A stretch of 64,000 nt of DNA. It comes from Arcobacter sp. CECT 8986 (lineage in GTDB: Bacteria > Campylobacterota > Campylobacteria > Campylobacterales > Arcobacteraceae). Numbering within the stretch: position 1 is the stretch's first letter; every line of letters begins with the position of its first letter. Positions 1 to 8,578 of the stretch are shown piece by piece. The notes under the pieces were generated by a model. It was not told the origin of the DNA. It did no database searches and worked only from the letters and a program-made list of their open reading frames with translations. A program made the translations under genes and the position numbers. Location: contig NZ_PDKG01000005.1 of the NCBI RefSeq assembly GCF_004116725.1, forward strand, positions 146,689 to 210,688. Direction: 5' to 3'.

Positions 1-1
1 T

Positions 2-394
2 ACAAAAGAGGTTTATGAAGAGATTGACTTAAAATCAAATATTGATAAAAAAGTTATAAACTCAGTTATTAATATGAAAAGTAAACTTACACAAATTGAT
101 GTACCAAAAAGTAAAATTGATTTAAACAAATCAACAATAGATGCACAAATCCAAACTAAACTTAAAGGTATTGAGTTTAATACAGTTGTTTCAGGAGACT
201 TAAATAGTCCAAAAGTTTCTGTAGATACAACACAACTTTTGAAACTAAAAATAAAAAAAGAGGGACAAAAGTTTATAGATAAAAATAAAGATAAACTAAA
301 AGAAAAACTAAGAGAAAAACTAGGAGCCGAAGCTGGTGGTCAAACAGCTGATGATATTATAAATGGCTTCAAAGCTTTTTTTGGAAATAACTAA
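2..394 (+). CDS. C-terminal part of an unidentified protein, possibly AsmA-like
   Basis: The frame is open from the window's left edge to TAA at 392-394, so this is the end of a longer gene; the first ATG at 74 is probably internal. The visible part is about 130 residues. It alternates hydrophobic and polar residues, has a segment GDLNSPKVSVDTTQLLK, and ends in a lysine-rich amphipathic helix. The pattern 'G-x-(L)-xx-PKVSVDT..LL' followed by a charged helix is common at the end of AsmA/TamB-like inner-membrane-anchored periplasmic proteins, which is my best guess, but no catalytic motif supports it. A strong hairpin terminator follows directly. Confidence 0.55.
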   Translation, partial: TKEVYEEIDLKSNIDKKVINSVINMKSKLTQIDVPKSKIDLNKSTIDAQIQTKLKGIEFNTVVSGDLNSPKVSVDTTQLLKLKIKKEGQKFIDKNKDKLKEKLREKLGAEAGGQTADDIINGFKAFFGNN

Positions 395-399
395 AAATA

Positions 400-423
400 A
401 AACAGAGTTTTTACTCTGTTTTT
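400..423 (+). terminator. Rho-independent terminator
   Basis: A 9-bp perfect stem (AAACAGAGT at 400-408, ACTCTGTTT at 413-421) with a 4-base loop runs into T residues, six bases after the upstream stop codon. It separates the left-edge gene from the Fur-box operon. Confidence 0.85.
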
Positions 424-446
424 CTACAAAATAACAAAAATTTAAT

Positions 447-465
447 CATTTTGATAATCATTGTC
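447..465 (+). promoter_or_regulatory. Fur box upstream of the imelysin/di-haem operon
   Basis: The 19 bases CATTTTGATAATCATTGTC match the classical Fur consensus GATAATGATAATCATTATC at 15 of 19 positions by hand count. The site is about 80 bases upstream of the imelysin start, in the only promoter-sized gap before a five-gene cluster. This suggests iron-repressed expression. Binding is inferred from the motif only. Confidence 0.7.
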
Positions 466-547
466 ATTTTTAAGTAACATTTAAACTATCTTTCGATTTA
501 ATTTCATATTGATAATAAATATTAAAATTAAAACAAAGGAAACTTAA

Positions 548-1909
548 ATGGCATTTTCAAAATCGAAAATATTTGTTGTATCACTTTCGTTTGCTGCTGC
601 AATGGCATTAACTGGATGCGCTACTTCAAACCATAGTACAGAAACTAAAATTCAAAAAGAGATAACTGCTCATAGTTTACTTTCAACATATGCAAATATC
701 GCATTAGCAAATTATAAAGATGCATTAAAAGATGCAAAAACTTTAGATAAAGCAATTGAAAGATTTGCAAAAAATCCTACTCAAATCAATTTAGAAGATG
801 CAAAAGCTGCTTGGTTACAATCAAGAGAGACTTATGGACAAACTGAAATCTTTAGATTATCAAATGGTCCAATTGATGCAGAAGAGGGTTGGGTTGCTAA
901 TGCATATGGTGCATTAGAAGGACAAATCAATGCTTGGCCTTTAGATGAAAATATGATTGATTATACTATTGATGCAAATGGTAAAAGAACATCAGGGAAT
1001 ATTATAGATACAAAAGGTAAATTTAACCCTGGTGGAGAAGAGAGTACAACTGTTGATGTAAATAATATTACAGTTGATTCATTAACTGCTTTAAATGAAA
1101 ACGGTGGAGAAGCAAATGTTTCTACTGGTTATCATGCAGTTGAGTTCTTATTATGGGGACAAGACCAAGATTATTCAAACTTTGTAAAAGATTCTGTAAC
1201 TCATGGGCCATTAACAGCTGGTCAAAGACCATTAAGTGATTTTACTTCAGATAAAAATGCTCAAAGAAGATTAGATTATTTAAAAGCAGCAAGCAAAAAA
1301 ATAGTTGATGATTTAACTGTTGTTACAAGTGCTTGGGAAAAAGACTTAAATGGAAACACAGGTTTATATAGAGCTGCTTTCTTAGGTAAATTAACTGGTG
1401 CAAATGCATCAAAAAATCTATCTTCAAAAGATGCTTTAAGACAAGTTTTTGCAGGTATGGGTGTATTTGCTAAATCAGAATTAGCAAATGAAAGAATTGC
1501 AGTTGCAGTTTTAACACCAAGTGAAGAAGATGAGCACTCTTGCTTCTCTGATAATACTCATAGAGATATTTATACAAACTATCTTGGATTTAAAAATGTT
1601 TTATTTGGAACATACAATGGAAGAAGTTATGGTAAGGCTATGATTGATACTGTTGATGCAAAAACAAAACAAAAAATACTTGATTTAATGACTTCAATAG
1701 AAGAAAAAATTGCAAGTATAAATAAAATTGCTGAGACATCAAGACACTTTGATTATCAAATTCATCCAAATGATCCTCAAGCAAAAGTTATCGTAAAACT
1801 AAAAAATCAACTAAGAAAATTAGGTGATGAAATGGTAAATGTTTCTAAAGCAAATGGAATAGACTTATCAACAAATGATGTTACAGATCCAGAAGAAACA
1901 AAAATTTAA
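548..1909 (+). CDS. Imelysin-family (peptidase M75-like) lipoprotein
   Basis: This is a 453-residue exported lipoprotein. The signal peptide ends in the lipobox LTGC, so Cys24 would be lipidated. The imelysin signature GxHxxE is present as GYHAVEF with His196 and Glu199, followed by LLWGQD. A second conserved stretch, HSCFSDNTHRD, lies near residue 330. Imelysins (IrpA, and the M75 domain of EfeO) are periplasmic metal-binding proteins tied to iron uptake; peptidase activity is doubtful for the family. AAAGGA lies upstream at a normal distance from ATG 548. It is the first gene behind the Fur box and the probable start of an operon with two di-haem cytochromes. Role inferred: periplasmic iron capture. 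Confidence 0.88.
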   Translation: MAFSKSKIFVVSLSFAAAMALTGCATSNHSTETKIQKEITAHSLLSTYANIALANYKDALKDAKTLDKAIERFAKNPTQINLEDAKAAWLQSRETYGQTEIFRLSNGPIDAEEGWVANAYGALEGQINAWPLDENMIDYTIDANGKRTSGNIIDTKGKFNPGGEESTTVDVNNITVDSLTALNENGGEANVSTGYHAVEFLLWGQDQDYSNFVKDSVTHGPLTAGQRPLSDFTSDKNAQRRLDYLKAASKKIVDDLTVVTSAWEKDLNGNTGLYRAAFLGKLTGANASKNLSSKDALRQVFAGMGVFAKSELANERIAVAVLTPSEEDEHSCFSDNTHRDIYTNYLGFKNVLFGTYNGRSYGKAMIDTVDAKTKQKILDLMTSIEEKIASINKIAETSRHFDYQIHPNDPQAKVIVKLKNQLRKLGDEMVNVSKANGIDLSTNDVTDPEETKI

Positions 1910-3275
1910 TTTTTCTATAAAAAAACTTCTACTACTTAAAAGTCTTGTAGCAATTTTCGCTACAGGGCTTTTTGCCGTTAATAATAGTGGAGATGTTTTT
2001 ACTGAAAAATTATCTAAAAAAAGTATATTTCAACCAATAAAAGGTTTGAATAATAAGCAGTATGATGAGTATATTCTAGGAAGAAGTTTTTTTAGAATTC
2101 CTTGGGTTGAAACACCAAGTGCTACAACTGCTAGAGATGGATTAGGGCCATTATATAATGCAAATACATGTATTTCCTGTCACCCTGCAAACGGAAGAGG
2201 GACACTTTATACAAATAACGACAAGCTATCAAGAGCACTAGTTGTTAGATTATCTATAAGAAATGATAATTCAAAAGAACACAAAAAAATATTTGAGAAA
2301 ACTGGTTTTATTCCAGAGCCTGTTTATGGAGCACAACTTTCTATAAATGGAGTGCATGGAGTAAAGTTTGAAGGTAGACCAAATATAAAATATGAAGAAC
2401 AAAAAGTTACATTTCCAGATAAAGAAGTAGTTACATTATTGAAGCCAAAGTATATTTTAGAAGATTTGAATTATGGAAAACTTCACAAAGATGCAATAGT
2501 TTCATATAGATTAGCTCCTACATTAATGGGAATGGGATTAATAGAATTAATATCAAACGAACAGATTTTAAAAAATGAAGATATTGATGATAAAAATGGT
2601 GATGGAATATCAGGTAAAGCAAACTGGGTTTACTCTTCTTTAACTAATAAAATAGAACTTGGAAGATATACATGGAAAGCAAGTGCGGCAACTGTTGTTG
2701 AACAAATAGCAAATGCAATGCACAATGATATGGGACTTACAACACCTTTACATAAAGTTGAGAACTGCACAAAGTTTCAAAAAGCATGTAATGAAGCACC
2801 AAAAGATTTAAAGTATGAGTTTGATGTGCCACAACATAGACTAAACTCTATTGAGTTTTATTTAGCAAACTCAAAAGTTTATAGACCAAAAGAAGATAAA
2901 GAGTTTAAAAAAGGTTTAGAACTATTTACTCAAGTTGGTTGTGCAAGTTGCCATACAACTAGTTTTGATACAAAAATTGGAAAGGTTAGACCATATTCTG
3001 ATTTTTTACTTCATGATATGGGTAAAGATTTAGCTGATAATAGAGTTGAGTTTAAAGCATCGGGAAGTGAGTTTAGAACTGCTCCTTTATGGGGATTGGC
3101 TTTGCATAAAAAGATAAATAAAAAAGAGCCAAGATTACTTCATGATGGAAGAGCAAGAAATTTTCAAGAAGCTATACTTTGGCATGGTGGTGAGGCTTTA
3201 AGTGCCAAAAAAACTTATATGAGTTTACCAAAAAGCAAAAGAGAAGAATTAATTAAATTTTTAGGAAAGTTATAA
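1875..3275 (+). CDS. Di-haem c-type oxidoreductase, DUF1111 family
   Basis: The product has 466 residues with an N-terminal signal-like hydrophobic segment around residues 16-34. It carries two haem c attachment motifs, CISCH (Cys99, Cys102, His103) and CASCH (Cys356, Cys359, His360), and the motif 'LLHDGRARNFQEAILWHGGE' near the C-terminus, as in DUF1111 'thiol oxidoreductase' proteins related to MauG and cytochrome c peroxidases. It would act in the periplasm in redox chemistry. The chosen ATG overlaps the previous gene by 35 bases and lacks a clear Shine-Dalgarno sequence, so the exact start is uncertain; translational coupling is likely. In other bacteria imelysin and DUF1111 genes are neighbours in iron-regulated loci (irpA/irpB type). 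Confidence 0.85.
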   Translation: MMLQIQKKQKFNFSIKKLLLLKSLVAIFATGLFAVNNSGDVFTEKLSKKSIFQPIKGLNNKQYDEYILGRSFFRIPWVETPSATTARDGLGPLYNANTCISCHPANGRGTLYTNNDKLSRALVVRLSIRNDNSKEHKKIFEKTGFIPEPVYGAQLSINGVHGVKFEGRPNIKYEEQKVTFPDKEVVTLLKPKYILEDLNYGKLHKDAIVSYRLAPTLMGMGLIELISNEQILKNEDIDDKNGDGISGKANWVYSSLTNKIELGRYTWKASAATVVEQIANAMHNDMGLTTPLHKVENCTKFQKACNEAPKDLKYEFDVPQHRLNSIEFYLANSKVYRPKEDKEFKKGLELFTQVGCASCHTTSFDTKIGKVRPYSDFLLHDMGKDLADNRVEFKASGSEFRTAPLWGLALHKKINKKEPRLLHDGRARNFQEAILWHGGEALSAKKTYMSLPKSKREELIKFLGKL

Positions 3276-4222
3276 TGAAAAAAATAGTTATATTATTTAT
3301 GTTTTTAGTTTCATTTGGTTTTTCAAATACATTTACACAAGTTGTAAGAAATGTATCTTTACCAAATGTAAATAAAGCAATACAAGATTTAGAAAGTTTA
3401 CAAAAATCATATAGTAAAGATGATTTTAAAAAGTTTGTTTACTCTTGGAAAAAAGTACAAGCTTTATATTTAGCAGGTACAATTAATAGTGATTATATTG
3501 ATAATCCAAGATATATTGATATCTTTCATGAAGGGCATGAAGATATTGTAACACAATTAGATAGAGCTATAAAATCAACTGATGATGCACAAATCACACT
3601 ATTTAAAAACTCTACAAAAAGTATAAACGCTGTTGAGTATTTACTTTATAAAGATGATAAAAAGTTAACAAAAAGAGAAAAAGACTTATTAAATGTAATG
3701 TTTAGTGCAATTTTATCTCACTTAAAAGAGGTTCAAGAAGTTTATGCTGATTATGCAAAAAACAATAAAGAGACAGTTGATGAAGAGACAGGAAATGCTG
3801 CAATTATAAATACATTAATTGATTCTACTTATAAACTAAAAGAGTGGAGAGTTGGTGAACCTGCTGGATTGACTATAAAATATAAAGATAAACCAGATAA
3901 CAAAAGAGGTGAATACTATTTATCTCAACAAAGTTTTACTGCAATAAAAGCTATTTTAGATGCACATGATGATGTTATTGGAGATAAAAAATATAAAAAC
4001 TTCGCAACTATGGCTGTGTATAGTGGTGCTAAAGCTCAAGTAATTCAAGTAAGAAAAGCACTAGAAAAAGTAAAACAAGAGTTAGCAAAACTAAAAACTG
4101 ATGATTTTTCTAATGCACAAGATTTATATCAATCAATGGTAGATTTTCACAATGCATACTATTTATCACTAATTGAGCAACTTTCAGTTACTGCAAAAAT
4201 TTTAGAAGCAGATGGTGACTAA
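3275..4222 (+). CDS. Second imelysin-family protein, with degenerate HxxE motif
   Basis: This 315-residue protein has a cleavable-type signal peptide (MKKIVILFMFLVSFGFSNT). It is an imelysin-like helical protein, with two homologous halves typical of the fold. The position matching the GxHxxE motif reads SINAVEYLLY: Asn118 replaces the histidine and Glu121 is kept. The ATG overlaps the upstream stop by one base (TAATG), so it is translationally coupled to the di-haem gene. I infer a periplasmic partner of the first imelysin, either with altered metal binding or structural only. No lipobox is visible, unlike the first copy. Confidence 0.8.
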   Translation: MKKIVILFMFLVSFGFSNTFTQVVRNVSLPNVNKAIQDLESLQKSYSKDDFKKFVYSWKKVQALYLAGTINSDYIDNPRYIDIFHEGHEDIVTQLDRAIKSTDDAQITLFKNSTKSINAVEYLLYKDDKKLTKREKDLLNVMFSAILSHLKEVQEVYADYAKNNKETVDEETGNAAIINTLIDSTYKLKEWRVGEPAGLTIKYKDKPDNKRGEYYLSQQSFTAIKAILDAHDDVIGDKKYKNFATMAVYSGAKAQVIQVRKALEKVKQELAKLKTDDFSNAQDLYQSMVDFHNAYYLSLIEQLSVTAKILEADGD

Positions 4223-4224
4223 TC

Positions 4225-5127
4225 TTGGACTTTGTACTTGAATATCTTACCAATCCAAATAAAAGAGTATTTTGGGGATTTTTATTAAGTTCCTTTGTAA
4301 TTGCACTAATTTGTGTATATGTAAAAAAAGATAAATCTCAAAGAATACTTTTTTCTTCAAAACTTTGGTGGCATCCAAGTGCAAGACTTGATTATATATA
4401 TTTTGTATTTTCATATTTTATAAAGATTTTTATGATTTATCCTGTTGTTGTAAGTGCAAAAACTATTGCTTTGGGAGTAAATAGTTTTATGATACAAGAG
4501 TTTGGATTTTATAGATTGACTTCTTTATCTTATGGAACTGTAATGATTTTATACACGGTATGTCTATTTCTTGCAAGTGATTTTACAAGATATTGGACAC
4601 ATAGGTTTTTACATACTATTCCATTTTTATGGCACTTTCATAAAGTACATCATAGTGCAAAAGTTTTAAATCCTTTGACTTTTTATAGAGTTCATCCAGT
4701 TGAAAATATTCTTTTTGGATTTAGATACTCTTTAAGTATTGGACTTGTAACGGGAGTGTTTTTATACTATTTTGGTGCGATGTTAAGTCTTTTTGATATT
4801 TTTGGTGTGAATATATTTATTTTTGTATTTTCACTAATTGGAACAAACCTAAGACACTCTCATGTGAAATTTACTTATTTCTCTTTTTTAGAAAAATGGC
4901 TAATTTCACCTTATATGCATCAGATTCATCATAGTACAAAACATTTTGATAGAAATTATGGAGGATATTTAGCTATTTGGGATAGATTATTTAACTCATT
5001 GACTTTGTCAAAAGAGGTAAAAACTATGAAATTTGGATTAAGAAGGGAGCAAATGAAAGATTATGACAATATCTTTAAACTTTTTTTTACTCCTTTTTTT
5101 ACTTTATTAAAAAGGAAACAAAGATGA
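4225..5127 (+). CDS. Sterol desaturase / fatty-acid hydroxylase family membrane protein
   Basis: The 300-residue membrane protein starts at TTG two bases after the previous stop. It has several hydrophobic segments and the eight-histidine di-iron pattern of the FA-hydroxylase family: HRFLH (126-130), HFHKVHH (137-143), HSH near residue 212 and HQIHH near residue 231. Family members use a non-haem di-iron centre and O2 to hydroxylate or desaturate lipids. The substrate here is unknown. The gene is locked into the Fur-box operon by tight spacing on both sides, so it is likely co-expressed with imelysins and di-haem proteins; the link to iron is not obvious from the family alone. Confidence 0.82.
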   Translation: MDFVLEYLTNPNKRVFWGFLLSSFVIALICVYVKKDKSQRILFSSKLWWHPSARLDYIYFVFSYFIKIFMIYPVVVSAKTIALGVNSFMIQEFGFYRLTSLSYGTVMILYTVCLFLASDFTRYWTHRFLHTIPFLWHFHKVHHSAKVLNPLTFYRVHPVENILFGFRYSLSIGLVTGVFLYYFGAMLSLFDIFGVNIFIFVFSLIGTNLRHSHVKFTYFSFLEKWLISPYMHQIHHSTKHFDRNYGGYLAIWDRLFNSLTLSKEVKTMKFGLRREQMKDYDNIFKLFFTPFFTLLKRKQR

Positions 5128-6281
5128 ATACATATTTGAAAATTTTAGGATTTTCATTTGCTGCTATGCTTATTACAGGATGTAATAGTGCATCAATAAG
5201 TAAAGAGCAGTTAGCAAAAATACAACTTGAAAAAGAGAAACTAGGGCAAGTTTTATTTTTTGATAAAAACTTATCTAAAAATAGATCTCAAAGTTGTTCT
5301 ACATGTCATAATCCACAAAGTGGATTTACTGATAATAGAGATAATGGCGTAGAAAAAATGGCTTCATTAGGTGATAATGGAACATCAATTGGTGATAGAG
5401 AAGCACCAACTGCAACTTATGCAAAATTCTCTCCAAAATTTCATTATGATGCTAAGAAAAAAGAGTATATTGGTGGACAGTTTTGGGATGGTAGAGAAGC
5501 TACTTTAGCAGGACAAGCAGGTGGACCACCACTAAATCCAGCAGAAATGGGAATGCCAAGTAAAAAAGCAGTTGTTGATAGATTAAAAGAAAATGATTTT
5601 TATGTAAAACAGTTCAAAAAAATCTATGGTGAAGATATATTTAAATCAGATGAAAAAGCATACACTGCTATGACTAAAGTTATTGAAGCATTTGAGATGA
5701 CAAAAGAGTTTGCTCCTTTTGATTCTAAATATGATAGATACTTAAAAGGTGAGTATGATTTAACTCCTCTTGAAGATTTAGGAAAATCAATATTCTTCTC
5801 AAATAACAACAACTCTTGTGCAAATTGTCACGTATTAAGAGGTGAAGATAAAGAGCATGAAACTTTTAGTAACTATGAATATCACAATATTGGAACACCA
5901 ATAAATCATAAACTAAGAGCAAAAAATGGTGTAACAACTATTGATAATGGACTTTTAAATAATCCAGCAGTAACTGATGAAAATCAAAAAGGTAAATATA
6001 AAGTTCCAACTTTAAGAAACGTAGCTGTAACTGCACCTTATATGCACAATGGTGTATTTAAAGACTTAAGAACAGTAATAGAATTCTATGACAAATATAA
6101 TAATCAAGATAGAAAAATAGACCCAGAAACAAACAAACCTTGGGATGAGCCAGAAGTAAAAGAGACTATCTCTTTAGAAAAACTAAAAGCAAATAAACTA
6201 TCAGATAGAAAAGTAGATGCACTAATTGCATTTCTTAAACTACTTACAGATAAAAGATACGAACACCTACTAGAAAAATAA
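5124..6281 (+). CDS. Di-haem cytochrome c peroxidase (CCP/MauG family) lipoprotein
   Basis: The 385-residue product has a lipobox ITGC with Cys20. Two haem c sites are visible: CSTCH (Cys58-His62) and CANCH (Cys232-His236). The C-terminal 'TAPYMHNGVFKDLRTVIEFY' is typical of bacterial di-haem cytochrome c peroxidases, which reduce H2O2 in the periplasm using electrons from c-type cytochromes; MauG relatives instead oxidise protein side chains. The start overlaps the desaturase-like gene by four bases (ATGA). It closes the five-gene operon and is followed by a terminator. Pairing a peroxidase with imelysins recalls EfeO/EfeB, where EfeB is a DyP-type haem peroxidase. Confidence 0.88.
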   Translation: MNTYLKILGFSFAAMLITGCNSASISKEQLAKIQLEKEKLGQVLFFDKNLSKNRSQSCSTCHNPQSGFTDNRDNGVEKMASLGDNGTSIGDREAPTATYAKFSPKFHYDAKKKEYIGGQFWDGREATLAGQAGGPPLNPAEMGMPSKKAVVDRLKENDFYVKQFKKIYGEDIFKSDEKAYTAMTKVIEAFEMTKEFAPFDSKYDRYLKGEYDLTPLEDLGKSIFFSNNNNSCANCHVLRGEDKEHETFSNYEYHNIGTPINHKLRAKNGVTTIDNGLLNNPAVTDENQKGKYKVPTLRNVAVTAPYMHNGVFKDLRTVIEFYDKYNNQDRKIDPETNKPWDEPEVKETISLEKLKANKLSDRKVDALIAFLKLLTDKRYEHLLEK

Positions 6282-6287
6282 TTTAAA

Positions 6288-6315
6288 TAAAAGCTTCGAG
6301 TTTTCGAAGCTTTTA
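6288..6315 (+). terminator. Terminator of the imelysin/di-haem operon
   Basis: An 11-bp stem (6288-6298 with 6305-6315, core AAAAGCTTCG) and a 6-base loop lie just after the peroxidase stop codon. The right arm is T-rich. Confidence 0.8.
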
Positions 6316-6410
6316 CTTTATTTTATAAATAACAATAATTTTTAAGAGTTTTAAAACCATTTGGCTTATATACTATTTATATAAATTGCATAAATTATTG
6401 GGAGACTATT

Positions 6411-7118
6411 ATGAGCAAAAAAAGAGTATTAATCACAGGTGGAAATAAAGGTATTGGACTTGCTGTTTCAAGAGCTATGTTAGAGCTTGGGCATGAGATT
6501 GTTATTGTTGCTAGGGAGTTTAAAACTTGTCCATTAATTGGAGTAAAAGATGTAACTGCAATAGAGTGTGACTTATCAAAACTTGAAGATTTACCAGCTT
6601 TAGCAAAAGAGGTTGGGGATATTGATATTTTGATTAATAATGCAGGATATATGCAACCAAAATATAGTTATGATAACTATCCAGTAGAAAGAAGAGATAA
6701 TATCATGAATGTAGATTTGTATGCTCCTGTTGAACTTATGAATATTTTTTCTGAACATATGAAAAAACAAAAATATGGAAGAATAGTAAACACAGCTTCA
6801 ATCGCAGGACAAATTGGACATCCTGATGTTTGGTATGGTATAGCAAAAGCTGGACTTATAAATGCTACTAAAATATATGGAAAATTATTAGGTTCACATG
6901 GTATTACAGTAAATTGTGTAGCACCAAGTCCTGTTGAAACTGATATGCAAAAAGATAACTCAGAAGAGAGAAAAAAAGAGTTCAAAAAAACAGTTGCAAC
7001 TGGAAGATTTGCAGAGCCAGAAGAGATAGCAAAAGCTATTGTATGGTTAGCAACTGATTGTCCAGAGTATATAAATGGAATTTGTATAGATATAAATAAC
7101 TGCTCTTATCCAAGATAA
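6411..7118 (+). CDS. Short-chain dehydrogenase/reductase (SDR)
   Basis: This 235-residue cytosolic enzyme has a Rossmann fold signature GGNKGIG at residues 10-16, the NNAG motif near residue 90, and the catalytic set Ser130, Tyr142 and Lys146 (YGIAK). The 'PVETDM' stretch and C-terminal 'INGICIDINN' resemble 3-oxoacyl-ACP reductases of the FabG type, but specificity cannot be read from sequence. GGGAG precedes the ATG. It is flanked by terminators on both sides, so it is a single-gene transcript. Confidence 0.85.
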   Translation: MSKKRVLITGGNKGIGLAVSRAMLELGHEIVIVAREFKTCPLIGVKDVTAIECDLSKLEDLPALAKEVGDIDILINNAGYMQPKYSYDNYPVERRDNIMNVDLYAPVELMNIFSEHMKKQKYGRIVNTASIAGQIGHPDVWYGIAKAGLINATKIYGKLLGSHGITVNCVAPSPVETDMQKDNSEERKKEFKKTVATGRFAEPEEIAKAIVWLATDCPEYINGICIDINNCSYPR

Positions 7119-7130
7119 AAAGATGAATTT

Positions 7131-7158
7131 GAACTTAGGTTTTTAACCTGAGTTCTTT
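7131..7158 (+). terminator. Terminator after the SDR gene
   Basis: GAACTTAGGTT at 7131-7141 pairs with AACCTGAGTTC at 7145-7155 with one G-T pair, followed by a T-rich stretch. Confidence 0.75.
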
Positions 7159-7235
7159 CTTTATAATCAATTTTATTATAACTTTATTATATTTATTTTA
7201 TAATGTACCTTAGTTTATAAATGCAGGATTTTACT

Positions 7236-8567
7236 ATGGTGTATAAAGTTATATTCTTTTTGCTTTTTTGTATTAGTAATGTTTTTGCACAAGAAAATAA
7301 ACAGGTAGTAAATCTAAAGCAACTTTATAAAAACTCCTTAAAAAACAATCACAATATAACTATTTTAAACAATAATTTACTTGTTGATAAGATGCTAAAT
7401 TTTCAAATAGATGAAGATAAATCAAAGTGCTTGATAGGTTTTTATTGTCAAAGTAATTATAATTCATTTATTGTTTTAGAGCAGTTTGCAAAGAAAAATT
7501 ATGATGAAGATAAAACAAAACAAAATAAAATAATATTAAAAGAACTTCAAGAACAAAAAGAGCATAAATTAAATGATGCAATGCTATTTCAAATATCACT
7601 ATTATATTTTGAAGTATTGAAGCTAAAAAAAGATGAAGCACTACTAAATGAAAGAATATCTTTAGTAAAAGAGAGTTTAGAACTTTTTAACAAAAGAAAA
7701 AAAATTGGTTTAAAAGAAGAAGATGACTTAAAAAGTTGGAAAACTGAACTTGAAAATACAAAGAGTGATTTAAAAAGAGTAATAGCTTTGAAAAAGAAAA
7801 GAAAAGAGCAGTTATCTTATCTTTCAAATATTAACTTAGATGATAAAATACTACAAGATTATCATATGCAAAGTAGTGAGTTTACTATTTTAAATGAAAC
7901 AGTTGCTTTTTATTTAAATAATAACGAAAAAATCAAAAATATGACATCAAAAATATCAAATTATATTACGTCAAATGACATAGATATAAAAGCACTAAGT
8001 TTTTTGATAGAAACAAAAAGAAATAGTTTAGAGCAAACAAAAAAATATAAAGAAGAACTACAAGAAAGAAGCAAAGAAAATATCAAACAAGGACAAAACT
8101 TAAGTACAGAGCATAAACCTTGGGATAGTAAAAAGTTCGATAAAATAGTTGAAGAAAAGCTTCCTTTATATATAAATGCAAAAGTTACTAAAAAAGAGGT
8201 GCAAGATAAAGCACTTTTACAAAACTTAACTTACACACTATCAAATAAAAAAATCAAAATTAGAAAAAATGTAAATGAAGTACTAAAAAAAGTGGTATCT
8301 TCATACAAAACTATAAATAACACACTAATCTCAAGTAATACTACAAGAAAAAACTTTATTGTGATTAAGAAGTTATATGATAAAGCAAAAATTGATATGA
8401 AAACTATGCTTGATTCTCAAAATAGTATGCTAATTTCTAAAAAAAATGAAAATAACTCACAGTATGATTATCTTGAAAATATAATGATGCTTTTTTATAA
8501 TACAAATAAAATAAGAGCAGTTTTTGATAAAGAAGAGAAAAGGGTGTTAGAAACAGAGATTTTTTAG
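7236..8567 (+). CDS. TolC-like outer-membrane efflux protein candidate
   Basis: I place the start at ATG 7236, not 7221: AGGA sits seven bases before it and the product then begins with a clean signal peptide (MVYKVIFFLLFCISNVFA). The 443-residue mature part is almost entirely charged, Lys/Glu-rich helix with long coiled-coil stretches. The N-terminal pattern 'VNLKQLYKNSLKNNHNI' matches the start of TolC/OMF proteins, and the periodic helices fit their periplasmic barrel. The usual membrane fusion protein and inner-membrane pump genes are absent next door. It could instead be another coiled-coil envelope protein. Confidence 0.55.
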   Translation: MVYKVIFFLLFCISNVFAQENKQVVNLKQLYKNSLKNNHNITILNNNLLVDKMLNFQIDEDKSKCLIGFYCQSNYNSFIVLEQFAKKNYDEDKTKQNKIILKELQEQKEHKLNDAMLFQISLLYFEVLKLKKDEALLNERISLVKESLELFNKRKKIGLKEEDDLKSWKTELENTKSDLKRVIALKKKRKEQLSYLSNINLDDKILQDYHMQSSEFTILNETVAFYLNNNEKIKNMTSKISNYITSNDIDIKALSFLIETKRNSLEQTKKYKEELQERSKENIKQGQNLSTEHKPWDSKKFDKIVEEKLPLYINAKVTKKEVQDKALLQNLTYTLSNKKIKIRKNVNEVLKKVVSSYKTINNTLISSNTTRKNFIVIKKLYDKAKIDMKTMLDSQNSMLISKKNENNSQYDYLENIMMLFYNTNKIRAVFDKEEKRVLETEIF

Positions 8568-8578
8568 TTTCTCTGTTT
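8551..8578. terminator. Shared terminator between convergent genes
   Basis: AAACAGAG at 8551-8558 pairs with CTCTGTTT at 8571-8578; both arms are flanked by A/T runs, so it can serve both directions. It lies inside the end of the TolC-like gene and across the end of the EamA gene, whose stop codons overlap. Confidence 0.7.

Noticed and set aside
6677..6985. Minus-strand frame inside the SDR gene
   Set aside because: Antisense to a clear SDR coding sequence, with no family match or ribosome binding site.
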